Positions 1 through 8,527 of a stretch of 15,694 bases of DNA are shown one piece after another (position 1 is the stretch's first letter; each line of letters starts with the position of its first letter). The translations under genes were made by a program, and so were the position numbers. Below the pieces are notes generated by a model. It did not search any database. It had not been told where the DNA came from and saw nothing but the letters and a program-made list of their open reading frames with translations. This DNA comes from Vulcanococcus sp. SFB_649D_100_25 (lineage in GTDB: Bacteria; Cyanobacteriota; Cyanobacteriia; PCC-6307; Cyanobiaceae): the NCBI GenBank assembly GCA_030833825.1, contig JAURGL010000029.1, positions 1-15,694 of the forward strand, read 5' to 3'.

Positions 1-481
<481 letters not shown>

Positions 482-534
482 GGGGCAGGTCTCCGGAAGG
501 TGGAATCGACAAAAAAGCGGGCGTCACTCTACAA

Positions 535-583
535 GTCGGTCTCCACCGACCCGTTGGAACCGCAGGGCCGCCCAGGGCCCTGC
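535..583 (-). promoter_or_regulatory. Tandem hairpins between rpsG and fusA
   Basis: In mRNA sense two hairpins follow the rpsG stop. The first has 8 perfect pairs, GCAGGGCC / GGCCCTGC (576-583 with 562-569), and a 6-nt loop. The second has 6 pairs, GTCGGT / ACCGAC (545-550 with 535-540), and a GGAG loop. A run of six T (511-516) follows 18 nt after the second hairpin, so this is not a textbook intrinsic terminator. It could be a partial terminator, a processing or stability element, or a translation switch for fusA. The base pairing is seen directly; the role is inferred. Confidence 0.5.
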
Positions 584-591
584 CAGTGAGA

Positions 592-1062
592 TCAGTAGCG
601 GTAGTGCGCGAAGGCCTTGTTGGCCTCAGCCATCTTGTGGGTCTCTTCCCGCTTGCGAACGGCACTTCCGGCTTCGTTGGCGGCGTCCATCAGTTCCCCG
701 GCCAGTTTCTGGGCCATGCTGCGACCGTTACGGGCGCGGGAGAAGTTCACCAGCCAGCGCAGAGCCATGGCGGTACCGCGCTCCTGACGCACCTCCATGG
801 GCACCTGGTAGGTGGCACCACCGACGCGGCGTGCACGCACTTCCACCAGAGGGGTCGCGTTCTTGACGGCGGTTTCGAACAGCTCCAGGGCATCGCTGCC
901 GGTGCGCTCGTTGATCAGCGAGAAGGCATCCGAAAGGATCCGCTGAGCGGTGGACTTCTTGCCGTGCTTCATCAGCCGAGCAACCATCATGGTTGCCAGA
1001 CGGCTGTTGAACTGGGGGTCGGGAAGAATCGGGCGCTTTTCAGCGGCGTTGCGGCGAGACAT
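592..1062 (-). CDS. rpsG: 30S ribosomal protein S7
   Basis: S7 is the primary binder of the 3' major domain of 16S rRNA and helps form the head of the small subunit near the exit site. The 156-residue product has the usual bacterial length and begins MSRRNAAEKRPILPDP. The conserved core includes NSRLATMMVARLMKHGKKSTAQ, the VRARRVGGATYQVP beta-hairpin segment (about residues 76-89), and RWLVNFSRARNGRSMAQKLAGE. It lies 40 bases downstream of rpsL and 110 bases upstream of fusA, in standard str order. In E. coli, S7 represses its own operon by binding the S12-S7 intercistronic RNA. Here that gap is short and I see no strong fold in it, so that control may not apply. Confidence 0.98.
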   Translation of the reverse strand: MSRRNAAEKRPILPDPQFNSRLATMMVARLMKHGKKSTAQRILSDAFSLINERTGSDALELFETAVKNATPLVEVRARRVGGATYQVPMEVRQERGTAMALRWLVNFSRARNGRSMAQKLAGELMDAANEAGSAVRKREETHKMAEANKAFAHYRY

Positions 1063-1102
1063 AGACCTAGAGGAAGGGAGTCAGAAACGAGCGACGGGGA
1101 GA

Positions 1103-1477
1103 TCAGCCCTTGGGCGTCTTGGCGCCGTACTTGGAGCGGGACTGGCGACGGTCCTTCACACCAGCGGTATCGAGCGTGCCGCGAATGATGTGGTAGCGGA
1201 CGCCGGGAAGATCCTTCACACGGCCGCCGCGGATCATCACCACGGAGTGCTCCTGAAGGTTGTGGCCGATGCCGGGGATATAGGCAGTCACCTCGAAACC
1301 GGAGGTCAGACGCACACGAGCCACCTTCCGCAGAGCCGAATTGGGCTTCTTGGGGGTTGAGGTGTACACGCGGGTGCACACACCACGGCGCTCAGGGCAG
1401 GCGCGCAGGGCAGGCGACTTGGTCTTGCGGGTAAGGCGCTGCCGCTCACTGCGGATCAGCTGCTGAATCGTGGGCAT
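1103..1477 (-). CDS. rpsL: 30S ribosomal protein S12
   Basis: S12 sits at the decoding centre and affects translational accuracy. The 124-residue product starts MPTIQQLIRSERQ, the standard S12 beginning. An in-frame upstream extension to 1537 exists, but its sequence is not S12-like and I rejected it. Visible hallmarks are TPKKPNSALRKV at residues 41-52 and GGRVKDLPGVRYHIIRG from residue 84. Lys43 and Lys88 are present, the residues whose replacement commonly gives streptomycin resistance, so the protein looks streptomycin-sensitive. Asp89 is the residue that is beta-methylthiolated in many bacteria. It is the first ribosomal gene of the cluster, 69 bases after a HesB-like gene on the same strand, with a hairpin in that gap. 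Confidence 0.98.
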   Translation of the reverse strand: MPTIQQLIRSERQRLTRKTKSPALRACPERRGVCTRVYTSTPKKPNSALRKVARVRLTSGFEVTAYIPGIGHNLQEHSVVMIRGGRVKDLPGVRYHIIRGTLDTAGVKDRRQSRSKYGAKTPKG

Positions 1478-1511
1478 CGAGGGCCGGGAGTTTTCGAGGG
1501 GCCGGAAGGTT

Positions 1512-1527
1512 GGTCGGGGAACCGACC
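1512..1527 (-). promoter_or_regulatory. Hairpin in the rpsL leader
   Basis: A perfect 6-bp inverted repeat GGTCGG / CCGACC with a 4-nt loop (TTCC in mRNA sense) lies in the 69-base gap between the HesB-like gene and rpsL, ending 34 bases before the rpsL start. No T-run follows it. Its stem resembles that of the hairpin ahead of fusA (GTCGGT / ACCGAC), so the two may share a binding protein or both be RNA processing sites. The pairing is seen; the function is inferred. Confidence 0.4.
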
Positions 1528-1546
1528 GTTTCGACAATCCGCCACA

Positions 1547-1915
1547 TTACTTCGTCGTGGTGCCCCCAGCTGGCGAGGGTTCGTCAGCTGGGCCAAAGGC
1601 CGATCCGCAGGCACAAACCCGCAGCTCCCGGCCTGTGCGTACCAGAAAGCCACCGCCGCTGAGGTCTCCTCGATAGTCGAGCTCGAGGGCGCTCAACCGA
1701 TCGCTTTGTTCGGAGGGGGCAAACAGGGTGATCCCATCGGCTCGGGCCACCGGTTGACCGGCTAGGCGACCTGGACGGATGCGAATCACCCAGCGCTCAC
1801 AGCTCCCATCCACCAGGTCGAGATGCATCATTCCCGGCGTCCCCGCCACGGCGGCCTGACGACCCAGTTCCGCAGCGGCGGCGGCGGTGATTTGCAGGCC
1901 TTGGCCTTTCGGCAT
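1547..1915 (-). CDS. HesB/IscA-like iron-sulfur cluster assembly protein
   Basis: The 122-residue protein looks like an A-type Fe-S carrier or scaffold. The C-terminal CACGSAF (Cys101 and Cys103) matches the C-x-C-G-x-x-F signature of the family. Cys39 (in DGSCERW) sits about where the first ligand cysteine belongs, although the usual GCSG surroundings are absent. This fits a divergent cyanobacterial branch rather than IscA or SufA proper. The tail after CACGSAF is longer than usual (about 16 residues, Pro/Gly/Thr-rich). The ATG at 1915 is the first start codon after an in-frame TGA that is itself the stop of the upstream gene, ten codons away, so the start is well fixed. There is no clear Shine-Dalgarno. 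A cluster-transfer role is inferred; the client is unknown. Confidence 0.8.
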   Translation of the reverse strand: MPKGQGLQITAAAAAELGRQAAVAGTPGMMHLDLVDGSCERWVIRIRPGRLAGQPVARADGITLFAPSEQSDRLSALELDYRGDLSGGGFLVRTGRELRVCACGSAFGPADEPSPAGGTTTK

Positions 1916-1945
1916 CGGGGGGCGAGATGGCGTCCCCGCAGTCTG

Positions 1946-3742
1946 TCAGGGGGCGCTGGCGGTCACGTTCGCCTGAGCAGGCGTCATCGCGCCACGGGGG
2001 ATCAGGCCCAGTCCGTTATGGACTGCGGCCGCCACCCCACGGCCTTTGACGGTGTGCACATCTGCAAGAACCAGACCGGTTGAGCTGCCTCCGTCAAGGT
2101 TGAGGGCGTCCTGAAGGCCTTCCTGTCTGAGCAGCAGAGCGGTCTCCAGCAGGCTGGGCCCAGCGTTGTTGACCCCTTGCAGCGTCATGAGCCAGAGGTT
2201 TTGACCGTCGCTGGCGATCACGGTGCGTGGTGCCCCCTGGCTCAAGAAGCCGCTGCTGAAGCCTTCGGAGCGTCCATTGAGGACCACCCGGCCGTGTTGC
2301 AGGAGTAAGGGCCCACCGCCCACCACATAGGGCTTGTCTCCTACGGGGTTATCGCTGCGGCTCGACAGCTGAAGGCGCTCTCCGCTCTGCCAGGGCACGT
2401 CCATGCCCCCGCGGATCACCAGTAGGTCATCACCTTTCCCGAGGGGGACGCTGCTGCCGGAGCTCAGCGCCTCAAAGCGCTGCACGACCACGCCGTTGCG
2501 CAGAAGCACCGCAACCTCCTCCCCGGTGATGGCCTGGTAAGCGGGGCCCCAGGCGCTGGTGTAGCGAGCAACGCCTTTTTGGACGTAGCCGCTGTTGAGG
2601 CTCCCGATCGTCCAGCGCTTGCCTTGCGTGTCCACCACGCTTTCCTCGAGCCGCAGCCGCCCGAACTGCGGAAGCTCCGCCTGCCCCCAGCCCACAACGC
2701 CGCGGTTGAGGATCGGCCCTGAGAGCCATTGGCCGTTGTCTTTGAGGGCTCCGAGCGGCAGACGGTTCACCCGGTTGAAATAGCCGCCATTCACCGCGAT
2801 CAAGGCGGCTTCGGAGCGGGCCAGTTGGCTGAGGCTGCTCAGCCCCTTCATCCCACCCGGATTGTTCAGGGGCCGCAGATCCAGGGGGGTTTGCCGCGGA
2901 TCCAGGCGCACGCTGTTGATCAGCAGCTGGCGGCTGCCGATCTTGGCCAGCTTGCGATCGATGGACAGGCCCTGGCGTTGCAGCAGGGCAAGCCGGTTGT
3001 CCCGGGGAGGTTCGCTGGACTCCGGCCTCGAACCCGCCGCCGTTTCACTGGCGGGTAGATCCAGGACCAGCCGCCAAGGCCCTCCCAGGGTGAGGCGTTC
3101 GCTCGCCGCCACCTGCAGGGTTAGCCAGCCGCGTTCCTGTTGCGGGGAGAGTCCGAGTGCTTGGAGTTGCGCCACTTGTTCCGGGGTGCTGTCGACGGCA
3201 ATGCTCAGCCGGCCATCCCCGCTGCGCACCATCGCGGGTCTGCTGAGATCTAGAACGATGCGCCGGCCGCTGATGCCACTGTCACGGGAGCGAATCGCCT
3301 GGAGGGTCTGGGCCGGCAGCTCCAGGGCGAGTTCCGATGGGCCCAGGGGCCGAACCTCGACCCCGATCCGTTGCAGGAGCTCATTGACGGGAACCGCCAC
3401 CTCGTCCTCGAGGCTGCGTTGTTGCCCGGCAGGGATGGTGACCTCAACCCCGAACCACTCCAGCTCAAGGGTGTTCTTGGGGCCCTCCCGCCGGCTGACG
3501 CCGAGCTGCCCCTCGAGCACCTCCAGCGGTAGCCAGAGGTCGCCGCGATCCAGGAGCCATCGGGCCTGCTGGCGCTTGCCGTTCAACAGGAGGCTCGATC
3601 CCTGAGCGCTGGCCCGCGTGGACCAGCGCAGAGGAGCTCGCTGCTCCGCCGGGAGCGGCGGTGGTGGCAGCAGGGGAATGCCTGGATGCAGGGCAAGCAG
3701 CGCTGGCAGGAGGCCCATGAACCAGCGCACACAAGTCCGCAA
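1946..3742 (-). CDS. Secreted phosphodiester glycosidase family protein (NAGPA/DUF2233 domain)
   Basis: The 598-residue exported protein begins with a hydrophobic signal-like segment (about residues 8-31, Leu/Pro-rich). Residues 45-235 resemble the beta-rich copper-amine-oxidase-like and AMIN-like modules of envelope proteins. The C-terminal half (about 265-582) has the phosphodiester glycosidase signature: AVNGGYF at 316-322, VGGGPLLL at 474-481, GAPRTVIA at 503-510 and ALNLDGGSSTGLV at 546-558. The founding member is the mammalian uncovering enzyme, which removes N-acetylglucosamine from a phosphodiester. Bacterial members are thought to act on envelope or polysaccharide phosphodiester sugars, but the substrate here is unknown. 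The start is TTG at 3740-3742; an ATG at 3716-3718 (residue 9) is possible. No strong Shine-Dalgarno precedes either. The gene is divergent from gltB and in frame with the HesB-like gene that follows. Confidence 0.85.
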   Translation of the reverse strand: MRTCVRWFMGLLPALLALHPGIPLLPPPPLPAEQRAPLRWSTRASAQGSSLLLNGKRQQARWLLDRGDLWLPLEVLEGQLGVSRREGPKNTLELEWFGVEVTIPAGQQRSLEDEVAVPVNELLQRIGVEVRPLGPSELALELPAQTLQAIRSRDSGISGRRIVLDLSRPAMVRSGDGRLSIAVDSTPEQVAQLQALGLSPQQERGWLTLQVAASERLTLGGPWRLVLDLPASETAAGSRPESSEPPRDNRLALLQRQGLSIDRKLAKIGSRQLLINSVRLDPRQTPLDLRPLNNPGGMKGLSSLSQLARSEAALIAVNGGYFNRVNRLPLGALKDNGQWLSGPILNRGVVGWGQAELPQFGRLRLEESVVDTQGKRWTIGSLNSGYVQKGVARYTSAWGPAYQAITGEEVAVLLRNGVVVQRFEALSSGSSVPLGKGDDLLVIRGGMDVPWQSGERLQLSSRSDNPVGDKPYVVGGGPLLLQHGRVVLNGRSEGFSSGFLSQGAPRTVIASDGQNLWLMTLQGVNNAGPSLLETALLLRQEGLQDALNLDGGSSTGLVLADVHTVKGRGVAAAVHNGLGLIPRGAMTPAQANVTASAP

Positions 3743-3755
3743 AAACTAGCGAGCT

Positions 3756-3776
3756 GGCCCTGGGCTGCACAGGGCC
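3756..3776 (-). promoter_or_regulatory. Dyad ahead of the phosphodiester glycosidase gene
   Basis: A perfect 7-bp inverted repeat GGCCCTG / CAGGGCC with a 7-base spacer lies 13 bases upstream of the TTG start. If transcribed it would form a hairpin where the ribosome lands and could limit translation. As DNA it could be an operator. The palindrome CCCATGGG (3781-3788) follows directly. Function is inferred only. Confidence 0.35.
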
Positions 3777-3838
3777 CCGGCCCATGGGACGAAGGTCCAA
3801 CTTTTAGAGTCAGAAGTTCGCAGCAAGACCGATCGTTC

Positions 3839-3854
3839 GGGTGTGAGAACACCC
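3839..3854. promoter_or_regulatory. Dyad in the divergent gltB control region
   Basis: GGGTGT - GAGA - ACACCC is a perfect 6-bp inverted repeat, nested with GTTC (3835-3838) and GAAC (3847-3850), about 88 bases before the gltB start. It could be an operator or a leader hairpin. I found no full NtcA site (GTA-N8-TAC) in 3743-3941. The only loose match, GT-N10-AC at 3816-3829, is weak, so nitrogen control through NtcA is not supported by sequence here. Confidence 0.35.
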
Positions 3855-3941
3855 TGGGCTCGTCGGTGTTTCGAGGCCTGTGCGATCAGGTCGCCGTCAT
3901 CGCTGCTTCGTTACCACCGATAGACCTGTTGTCGCTGGGCT

Positions 3942-6900
3942 ATGCCGCTGTCTTCTCGTCCTGTTTGGCCCCATTGCGACACTCCCGCTCCTGCGGAAGT
4001 GGCTGGCGAGAAGGATGCATGTGGCGTGGGCTTTCTGGCCAATCTCAAGGGGGAAGCCAGCCACTGGGTGTTGAAGCAGGCCCTGCGGGGTCTGGACTGC
4101 ATGGAGCACCGCGGGGGCTGCGGCGGCGATGGCGATTCCGGTGATGGCGCTGGAGTGCTCTGCGGCATCCCCTGGGGGTTCCTGGAGGCTGTCTGGCCCG
4201 AGGCCTCTACTGCCAAGGGGTTTGCCCGTGGCCTTGGCATGGTGTTCATGCCTGCTGATCCTGCGAAGCGGGTCCAGGCCCAAGCCTTCTGCGCTGAGGA
4301 AGCCCAGGCCCTCGGGTTGCGCAGCCTCGGCTGGCGCAGCGTGCCGGTGGATCCCTCGGTGCTGGGCCCCCTTGCCCGCAGCACGGCTCCGGTGATCGAG
4401 CAGTGGCTGCTTGGTTCGGATCTCGATGGGGATGCCCTCGAGGCCCTGCTGTTCAGGCTCCGTCGCCGCTGTGGCGATCGGGCCCGGTCGGTGTGGGGTG
4501 TGACACCGGGTGACCTTTACTTCGCCTCCCTCAGCAGCCGCACGGTTGTCTACAAGGGGATGGTGCGCTCGGAAGTCCTCGCCCGGTTCTACGGGGATCT
4601 CCGTGATGAGCGCTTTGCTGTGAGCTTCGCGGTGTACCACCGCCGCTTCAGCACCAACACCCTGCCCCGTTGGCCGTTGGCCCAGCCGATGCGCCTGCTC
4701 GGCCACAACGGTGAAATCAACACCCTGCTGGGCAATCTCAACTGGGCCCGGGCCTCGGAATCGTCCCTCGATGAGGTTTGGGGTGATGCCGCTCCCGATC
4801 TCAAACCGGTCGTGAATGCGGCCTTCAGTGATTCGGCCAACCTCGATGCCACCCTCGAGCTGTTGGTCCGCAGCGGCCGCCCGATCACCGAGAGCCTGCT
4901 CACCCTGGTGCCTGAGGCCTACCGCGATCAGCCAGCCCTGGACGACAAGCCGGAAATCCAGGCCTTTTACGACTACTCGGCCTGCACCCAGGAGCCCTGG
5001 GACGGTCCCGCCCTGCTGGTGTTCGCCGATGGCCGCAGCGTTGGGGCCACCCTCGATCGCAACGGTCTGCGTCCCGCTCGTTACTGCATCACCAGCGACG
5101 GCTTCGTCGTGATGGGCTCTGAAACCGGCGTGGTGGAGCTTGAAGAGAGCCGCATCATCGAGAAGGGTCGACTGGGCCCCGGTCAGATGCTGGCGGTGGA
5201 TCTGGAAAACGGCCGCTTGCTCCATAACTGGGAGGTCAAGCAGGAAGTCGCCAAGCGCCATCCCTACGGGCAGTGGCTGGCAGAGCATCGCCGCAGCCTG
5301 GTGGCCCAGCCCTGGGGCCAGGAGCGCAACCTCGGCGATCTGGAACTGCTGCAACTGCAGACCGCCTTCGGCTTCACCGCCGAGGACTTCGATCTGGTGA
5401 TCGAGGACATGGCGGGTGCCGGTAAAGAGCCCACCTACTGCATGGGCGACGACATCCCCCTGGCGGTGCTCTCCGACAAGCCCCACCTGCTGTACGACTA
5501 CTTCAAGCAGCGCTTCGCCCAGGTCACCAACCCCGCGATCGACTCGGTTCGGGAGGCGGTGGTGATGAGCCTGGAGATGCACCTGGGCAAACGTGGCTCA
5601 CCGCTGCGCCCTCAGGCTTCTGCGGCGGCAGTGCTGCATCTCGATAGCCCCATCCTCAACGAGGCTGAGCTGGCAGCTGTGGCTCAGCAGGGCATCGCCT
5701 GCGGCACCCTCTCCACGCTGATGGCGATCACTGACGGACCTTCGGGTTTGGCGGCGGCGGTGGAGCGGCTCAAGGCAGAGGCTGAGGCGGCTGTGCGCAG
5801 CGGTAGCCAGATCCTGGTGCTCTCGGATCGGGGGATCACCGCCACCACCACCTACATCCCACCTCTGCTCGCGGTGGGTGCGGTGCACCATCACCTGCTC
5901 AACCTCGGCCTGCGTCTGCAGACCTCCCTGGTGGCCGACACCGCCCAGTGCTGGAGCACCCATCACCTGGCCTGCCTGATCGGCTTCGGTGCCAGCGCCG
6001 TGTGCCCCTGGCTCACCTGGGAAACGGCGCGCCACTGGTTGGCGCAGCCCAAGGTGCAGACCAACATCGAGCGCGGCAAGCTGCCAGCCCTCACTGCGGA
6101 TCTGGTGCAGGCCAACGTGCGTAAGGCCCTGGAAGACGGCCTCCGCAAGATCCTCTCCAAGATCGGTATTTCGCTGCTGGCCAGCTACCACGGCGCCCAG
6201 ATCTTTGAGGCGATCGGCATCGGCGCCGACCTGATCGAGTTGGCCTTCAAGGGCACCACCAGCCGGGTGGCCGGCCTGAGCTTGGGCGAGCTCGCCAGTG
6301 AAACCCTGAGCTTCCACGCCAAGGCCTTCCCTGAGCTCAACCGCACCAAGCTCGAGTTCATGGGCTTCGTGCAGTACCGCACCGGTGGGGAGTACCACCT
6401 CAACAGCCCAGAGATGGCCAAGGCCCTGCATGCGGCAGTGGAGGCGGGACCCGGCTACGACCACTTCGCCACCTACAAGACCCTGCTGGAGAACCGCCCG
6501 GTCACGGCCCTGCGCGACCTGCTGGAGCTCAAGCCTGCCCCTGCACCCCTGCCCCTCGATCAGGTGGAGAGTGTGGAGAGCATCTGCGCCCGCTTCTGTA
6601 CAGGCGGCATGAGCCTCGGGGCCCTCTCACGGGAGGCCCATGAGGTGCTGGCGGTGGCCATGAACCGCATCGGCGGTAAGAGCAACAGCGGTGAGGGTGG
6701 GGAAGATCCCGCCCGCTTCAAGATCCTCAGCGATGTGGATGGGGAAGGCCGCTCCGCCACCCTGCCCACCATCAAGGGCCTGCGCAACGGAGACACCGCC
6801 TGCTCAGCGATCAAGCAGATCGCTTCGGGCCGCTTCGGTGTGACCCCTGAATACCTGCGGAGCGGCAAGCAGCTGGAGATCAAGGTGGCCCAGGGGGCCA

Positions 6901-8525
6901 AGCCCGGTGAGGGTGGTCAGCTGCCCGGCCCGAAGGTGGACCCCTACATCGCCTGGCTGCGCAACAGCAAGGCGGGCGTGGCCCTGATCTCGCCGCCGCC
7001 CCACCACGACATCTATTCGTTCGAAGATCTTGCCCAGCTGATCCACGACCTGCACCAGGTGCACCCCGCCGCCAAGGTGAGCGTCAAGCTGGTGGCTGAG
7101 ATCGGTATCGGCACCATCGCCGCGGGTGTGGCCAAGGCCAACGCTGATGTGATTCAGATCTCGGGCCATGACGGCGGCACCGGAGCTTCCCCCCTGAGCT
7201 CGATCAAGCACGCCGGTGGTCCTTGGGAGTTGGGCCTTACCGAGGTGCACCGCGCCCTGCTGGAGAACGGGCTGCGGGATCGGGTGCTGCTGCGGGCCGA
7301 CGGCGGTCTCAAGACCGGCTGGGACGTGATCATCGCCGCCCTGCTCGGTGCCGAGGAATTCGGCTTCGGTTCGATCGCGATGATCGCCGAGGGCTGCATC
7401 ATGGCCCGCGTTTGCCACACCAATAACTGCCCGGTGGGTGTGGCCACCCAGAAAGAGGCCCTGCGGAAGCGCTTTACGGGCATCCCTGAGCATGTGGTCA
7501 ACTTCTTCCTCTTTGTGGCGGAGGAAGTGCGTCAACTGATGAGCGTCCTTGGGGTTGCTCGCCTGGAGGACCTGATCGGTCGCACCGAGATGCTCCAGCC
7601 CCGTGCCGTGCAGCTGGCGAAAACCAAGGCTCTCGACCTCTCCTGCCTGCTGGATCCCATCCCCCAGGCGGCAGATCGGAGCTGGCTGCGTCACGCCGCC
7701 GAGGCCCATGGAAACGGCCCGATCCTTGAAGACCAGCTCCTGGCTGATGCCGAGCTGCTGGCTGCGATCGAGGGCCACGGCCGCCTGGCCCGCACCCTGC
7801 CGATCATCAACACCGACCGCAGCGTCTGTGCCCGCCTCGGCGGCGAGATCGCCGCTCGCCATGGCAACACCGGCTTCCAGGGGCAGCTTGATCTCACCTA
7901 TGAGGGTGCCGCTGGCCAGAGCTTTGGCGCCTTCACCGTGCAGGGCATGAACGTGCGCCTGGTGGGCGAAGCCAACGACTACGTCGGCAAGGGAATCAAT
8001 GGGGGGCGCATCACGGTGGTGCCTCCTGCGGGCGGCAATGACCCCGGCAGCCAGGTGATCCTGGGCAACACCTGCCTCTATGGCGCCACCGGTGGCGAAC
8101 TGTTTGCCCTGGGCCGCGCCGGTGAGCGTTTCGCGGTGCGCAACAGCGGTGCCCGGACCGTGGTGGAGGGTGCCGGTGACCACTGCTGTGAATACATGAC
8201 CGGGGGCGTTGTGGTGGTGCTTGGCAGCACCGGCCGCAACGTGGCTGCCGGCATGACCGGTGGTGTGGGCTTCTTCCTCGATGAGGCCGGCGGGCTGGTG
8301 CAGCGGGTGAACCCCGAAATCGTGGCGATCTGCGAGCTCAGCACGCCGGAGCAGGAGTCCATGCTCAAGGGCCTGCTGGAGGCGCACCTGGAGGCGACCG
8401 GCAGCAGAAAGGCCGAAGCGATCCTCTCGGACTGGGCCAGCTGGAAGCCCCGCTTCAAGGTGCTGGTCCCTCCCAGCGAGAAGGCCAACGTGGGCCTGGC
8501 CGAGCGGGAGGTCGTGGCGGCCTGA
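3942..8525 (+). CDS. gltB: Ferredoxin-dependent glutamate synthase (Fd-GOGAT) large protein
   Basis: This 1527-residue enzyme makes two glutamates from glutamine and 2-oxoglutarate with electrons from reduced ferredoxin, closing the GS-GOGAT cycle. Domains in order: a 26-residue propeptide; a class II glutamine amidotransferase domain opening at Cys27 (DACGVGFLA), which becomes the N-terminal nucleophile after cleavage; a central domain; an FMN-binding synthase domain from about residue 860 (GGMSLGALS at 888-896, GGKSNSGEGGED); the 3Fe-4S ligands Cys1152, Cys1158 and Cys1163 (C-x5-C-x4-C); and a C-terminal beta-helix domain rich in Gly (1290-1480). The length, the cyanobacterial context and the absence of a neighbouring gltD argue for the ferredoxin type, often called glsF in cyanobacteria. 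ATG 3942 is the only start that keeps the propeptide short: an in-frame TAG lies at 3921-3923 with no start codon between. Confidence 0.97.
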   Translation: MPLSSRPVWPHCDTPAPAEVAGEKDACGVGFLANLKGEASHWVLKQALRGLDCMEHRGGCGGDGDSGDGAGVLCGIPWGFLEAVWPEASTAKGFARGLGMVFMPADPAKRVQAQAFCAEEAQALGLRSLGWRSVPVDPSVLGPLARSTAPVIEQWLLGSDLDGDALEALLFRLRRRCGDRARSVWGVTPGDLYFASLSSRTVVYKGMVRSEVLARFYGDLRDERFAVSFAVYHRRFSTNTLPRWPLAQPMRLLGHNGEINTLLGNLNWARASESSLDEVWGDAAPDLKPVVNAAFSDSANLDATLELLVRSGRPITESLLTLVPEAYRDQPALDDKPEIQAFYDYSACTQEPWDGPALLVFADGRSVGATLDRNGLRPARYCITSDGFVVMGSETGVVELEESRIIEKGRLGPGQMLAVDLENGRLLHNWEVKQEVAKRHPYGQWLAEHRRSLVAQPWGQERNLGDLELLQLQTAFGFTAEDFDLVIEDMAGAGKEPTYCMGDDIPLAVLSDKPHLLYDYFKQRFAQVTNPAIDSVREAVVMSLEMHLGKRGSPLRPQASAAAVLHLDSPILNEAELAAVAQQGIACGTLSTLMAITDGPSGLAAAVERLKAEAEAAVRSGSQILVLSDRGITATTTYIPPLLAVGAVHHHLLNLGLRLQTSLVADTAQCWSTHHLACLIGFGASAVCPWLTWETARHWLAQPKVQTNIERGKLPALTADLVQANVRKALEDGLRKILSKIGISLLASYHGAQIFEAIGIGADLIELAFKGTTSRVAGLSLGELASETLSFHAKAFPELNRTKLEFMGFVQYRTGGEYHLNSPEMAKALHAAVEAGPGYDHFATYKTLLENRPVTALRDLLELKPAPAPLPLDQVESVESICARFCTGGMSLGALSREAHEVLAVAMNRIGGKSNSGEGGEDPARFKILSDVDGEGRSATLPTIKGLRNGDTACSAIKQIASGRFGVTPEYLRSGKQLEIKVAQGAKPGEGGQLPGPKVDPYIAWLRNSKAGVALISPPPHHDIYSFEDLAQLIHDLHQVHPAAKVSVKLVAEIGIGTIAAGVAKANADVIQISGHDGGTGASPLSSIKHAGGPWELGLTEVHRALLENGLRDRVLLRADGGLKTGWDVIIAALLGAEEFGFGSIAMIAEGCIMARVCHTNNCPVGVATQKEALRKRFTGIPEHVVNFFLFVAEEVRQLMSVLGVARLEDLIGRTEMLQPRAVQLAKTKALDLSCLLDPIPQAADRSWLRHAAEAHGNGPILEDQLLADAELLAAIEGHGRLARTLPIINTDRSVCARLGGEIAARHGNTGFQGQLDLTYEGAAGQSFGAFTVQGMNVRLVGEANDYVGKGINGGRITVVPPAGGNDPGSQVILGNTCLYGATGGELFALGRAGERFAVRNSGARTVVEGAGDHCCEYMTGGVVVVLGSTGRNVAAGMTGGVGFFLDEAGGLVQRVNPEIVAICELSTPEQESMLKGLLEAHLEATGSRKAEAILSDWASWKPRFKVLVPPSEKANVGLAEREVVAA

Positions 8526-8527
8526 TC

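Noticed and set aside
1103..1537. Longer S12 frame starting at 1537
   Set aside because: The extra 20 residues are unlike S12, and the internal ATG gives the standard protein start.
3816..3829. GT-N10-AC as an NtcA site for gltB
   Set aside because: It matches only the loosest form of the site, which is expected by chance in 200 bases, and the GTA...TAC core is absent.
3897..5582. 561-codon open frame on the minus strand opposite gltB
   Set aside because: It mirrors the gltB codons and its His/Gln/Gly-rich composition is typical of antisense frames in GC-rich genes.
6804..8387. 527-codon open frame on the minus strand opposite gltB
   Set aside because: Same antisense artefact; gltB on the other strand is unambiguous.
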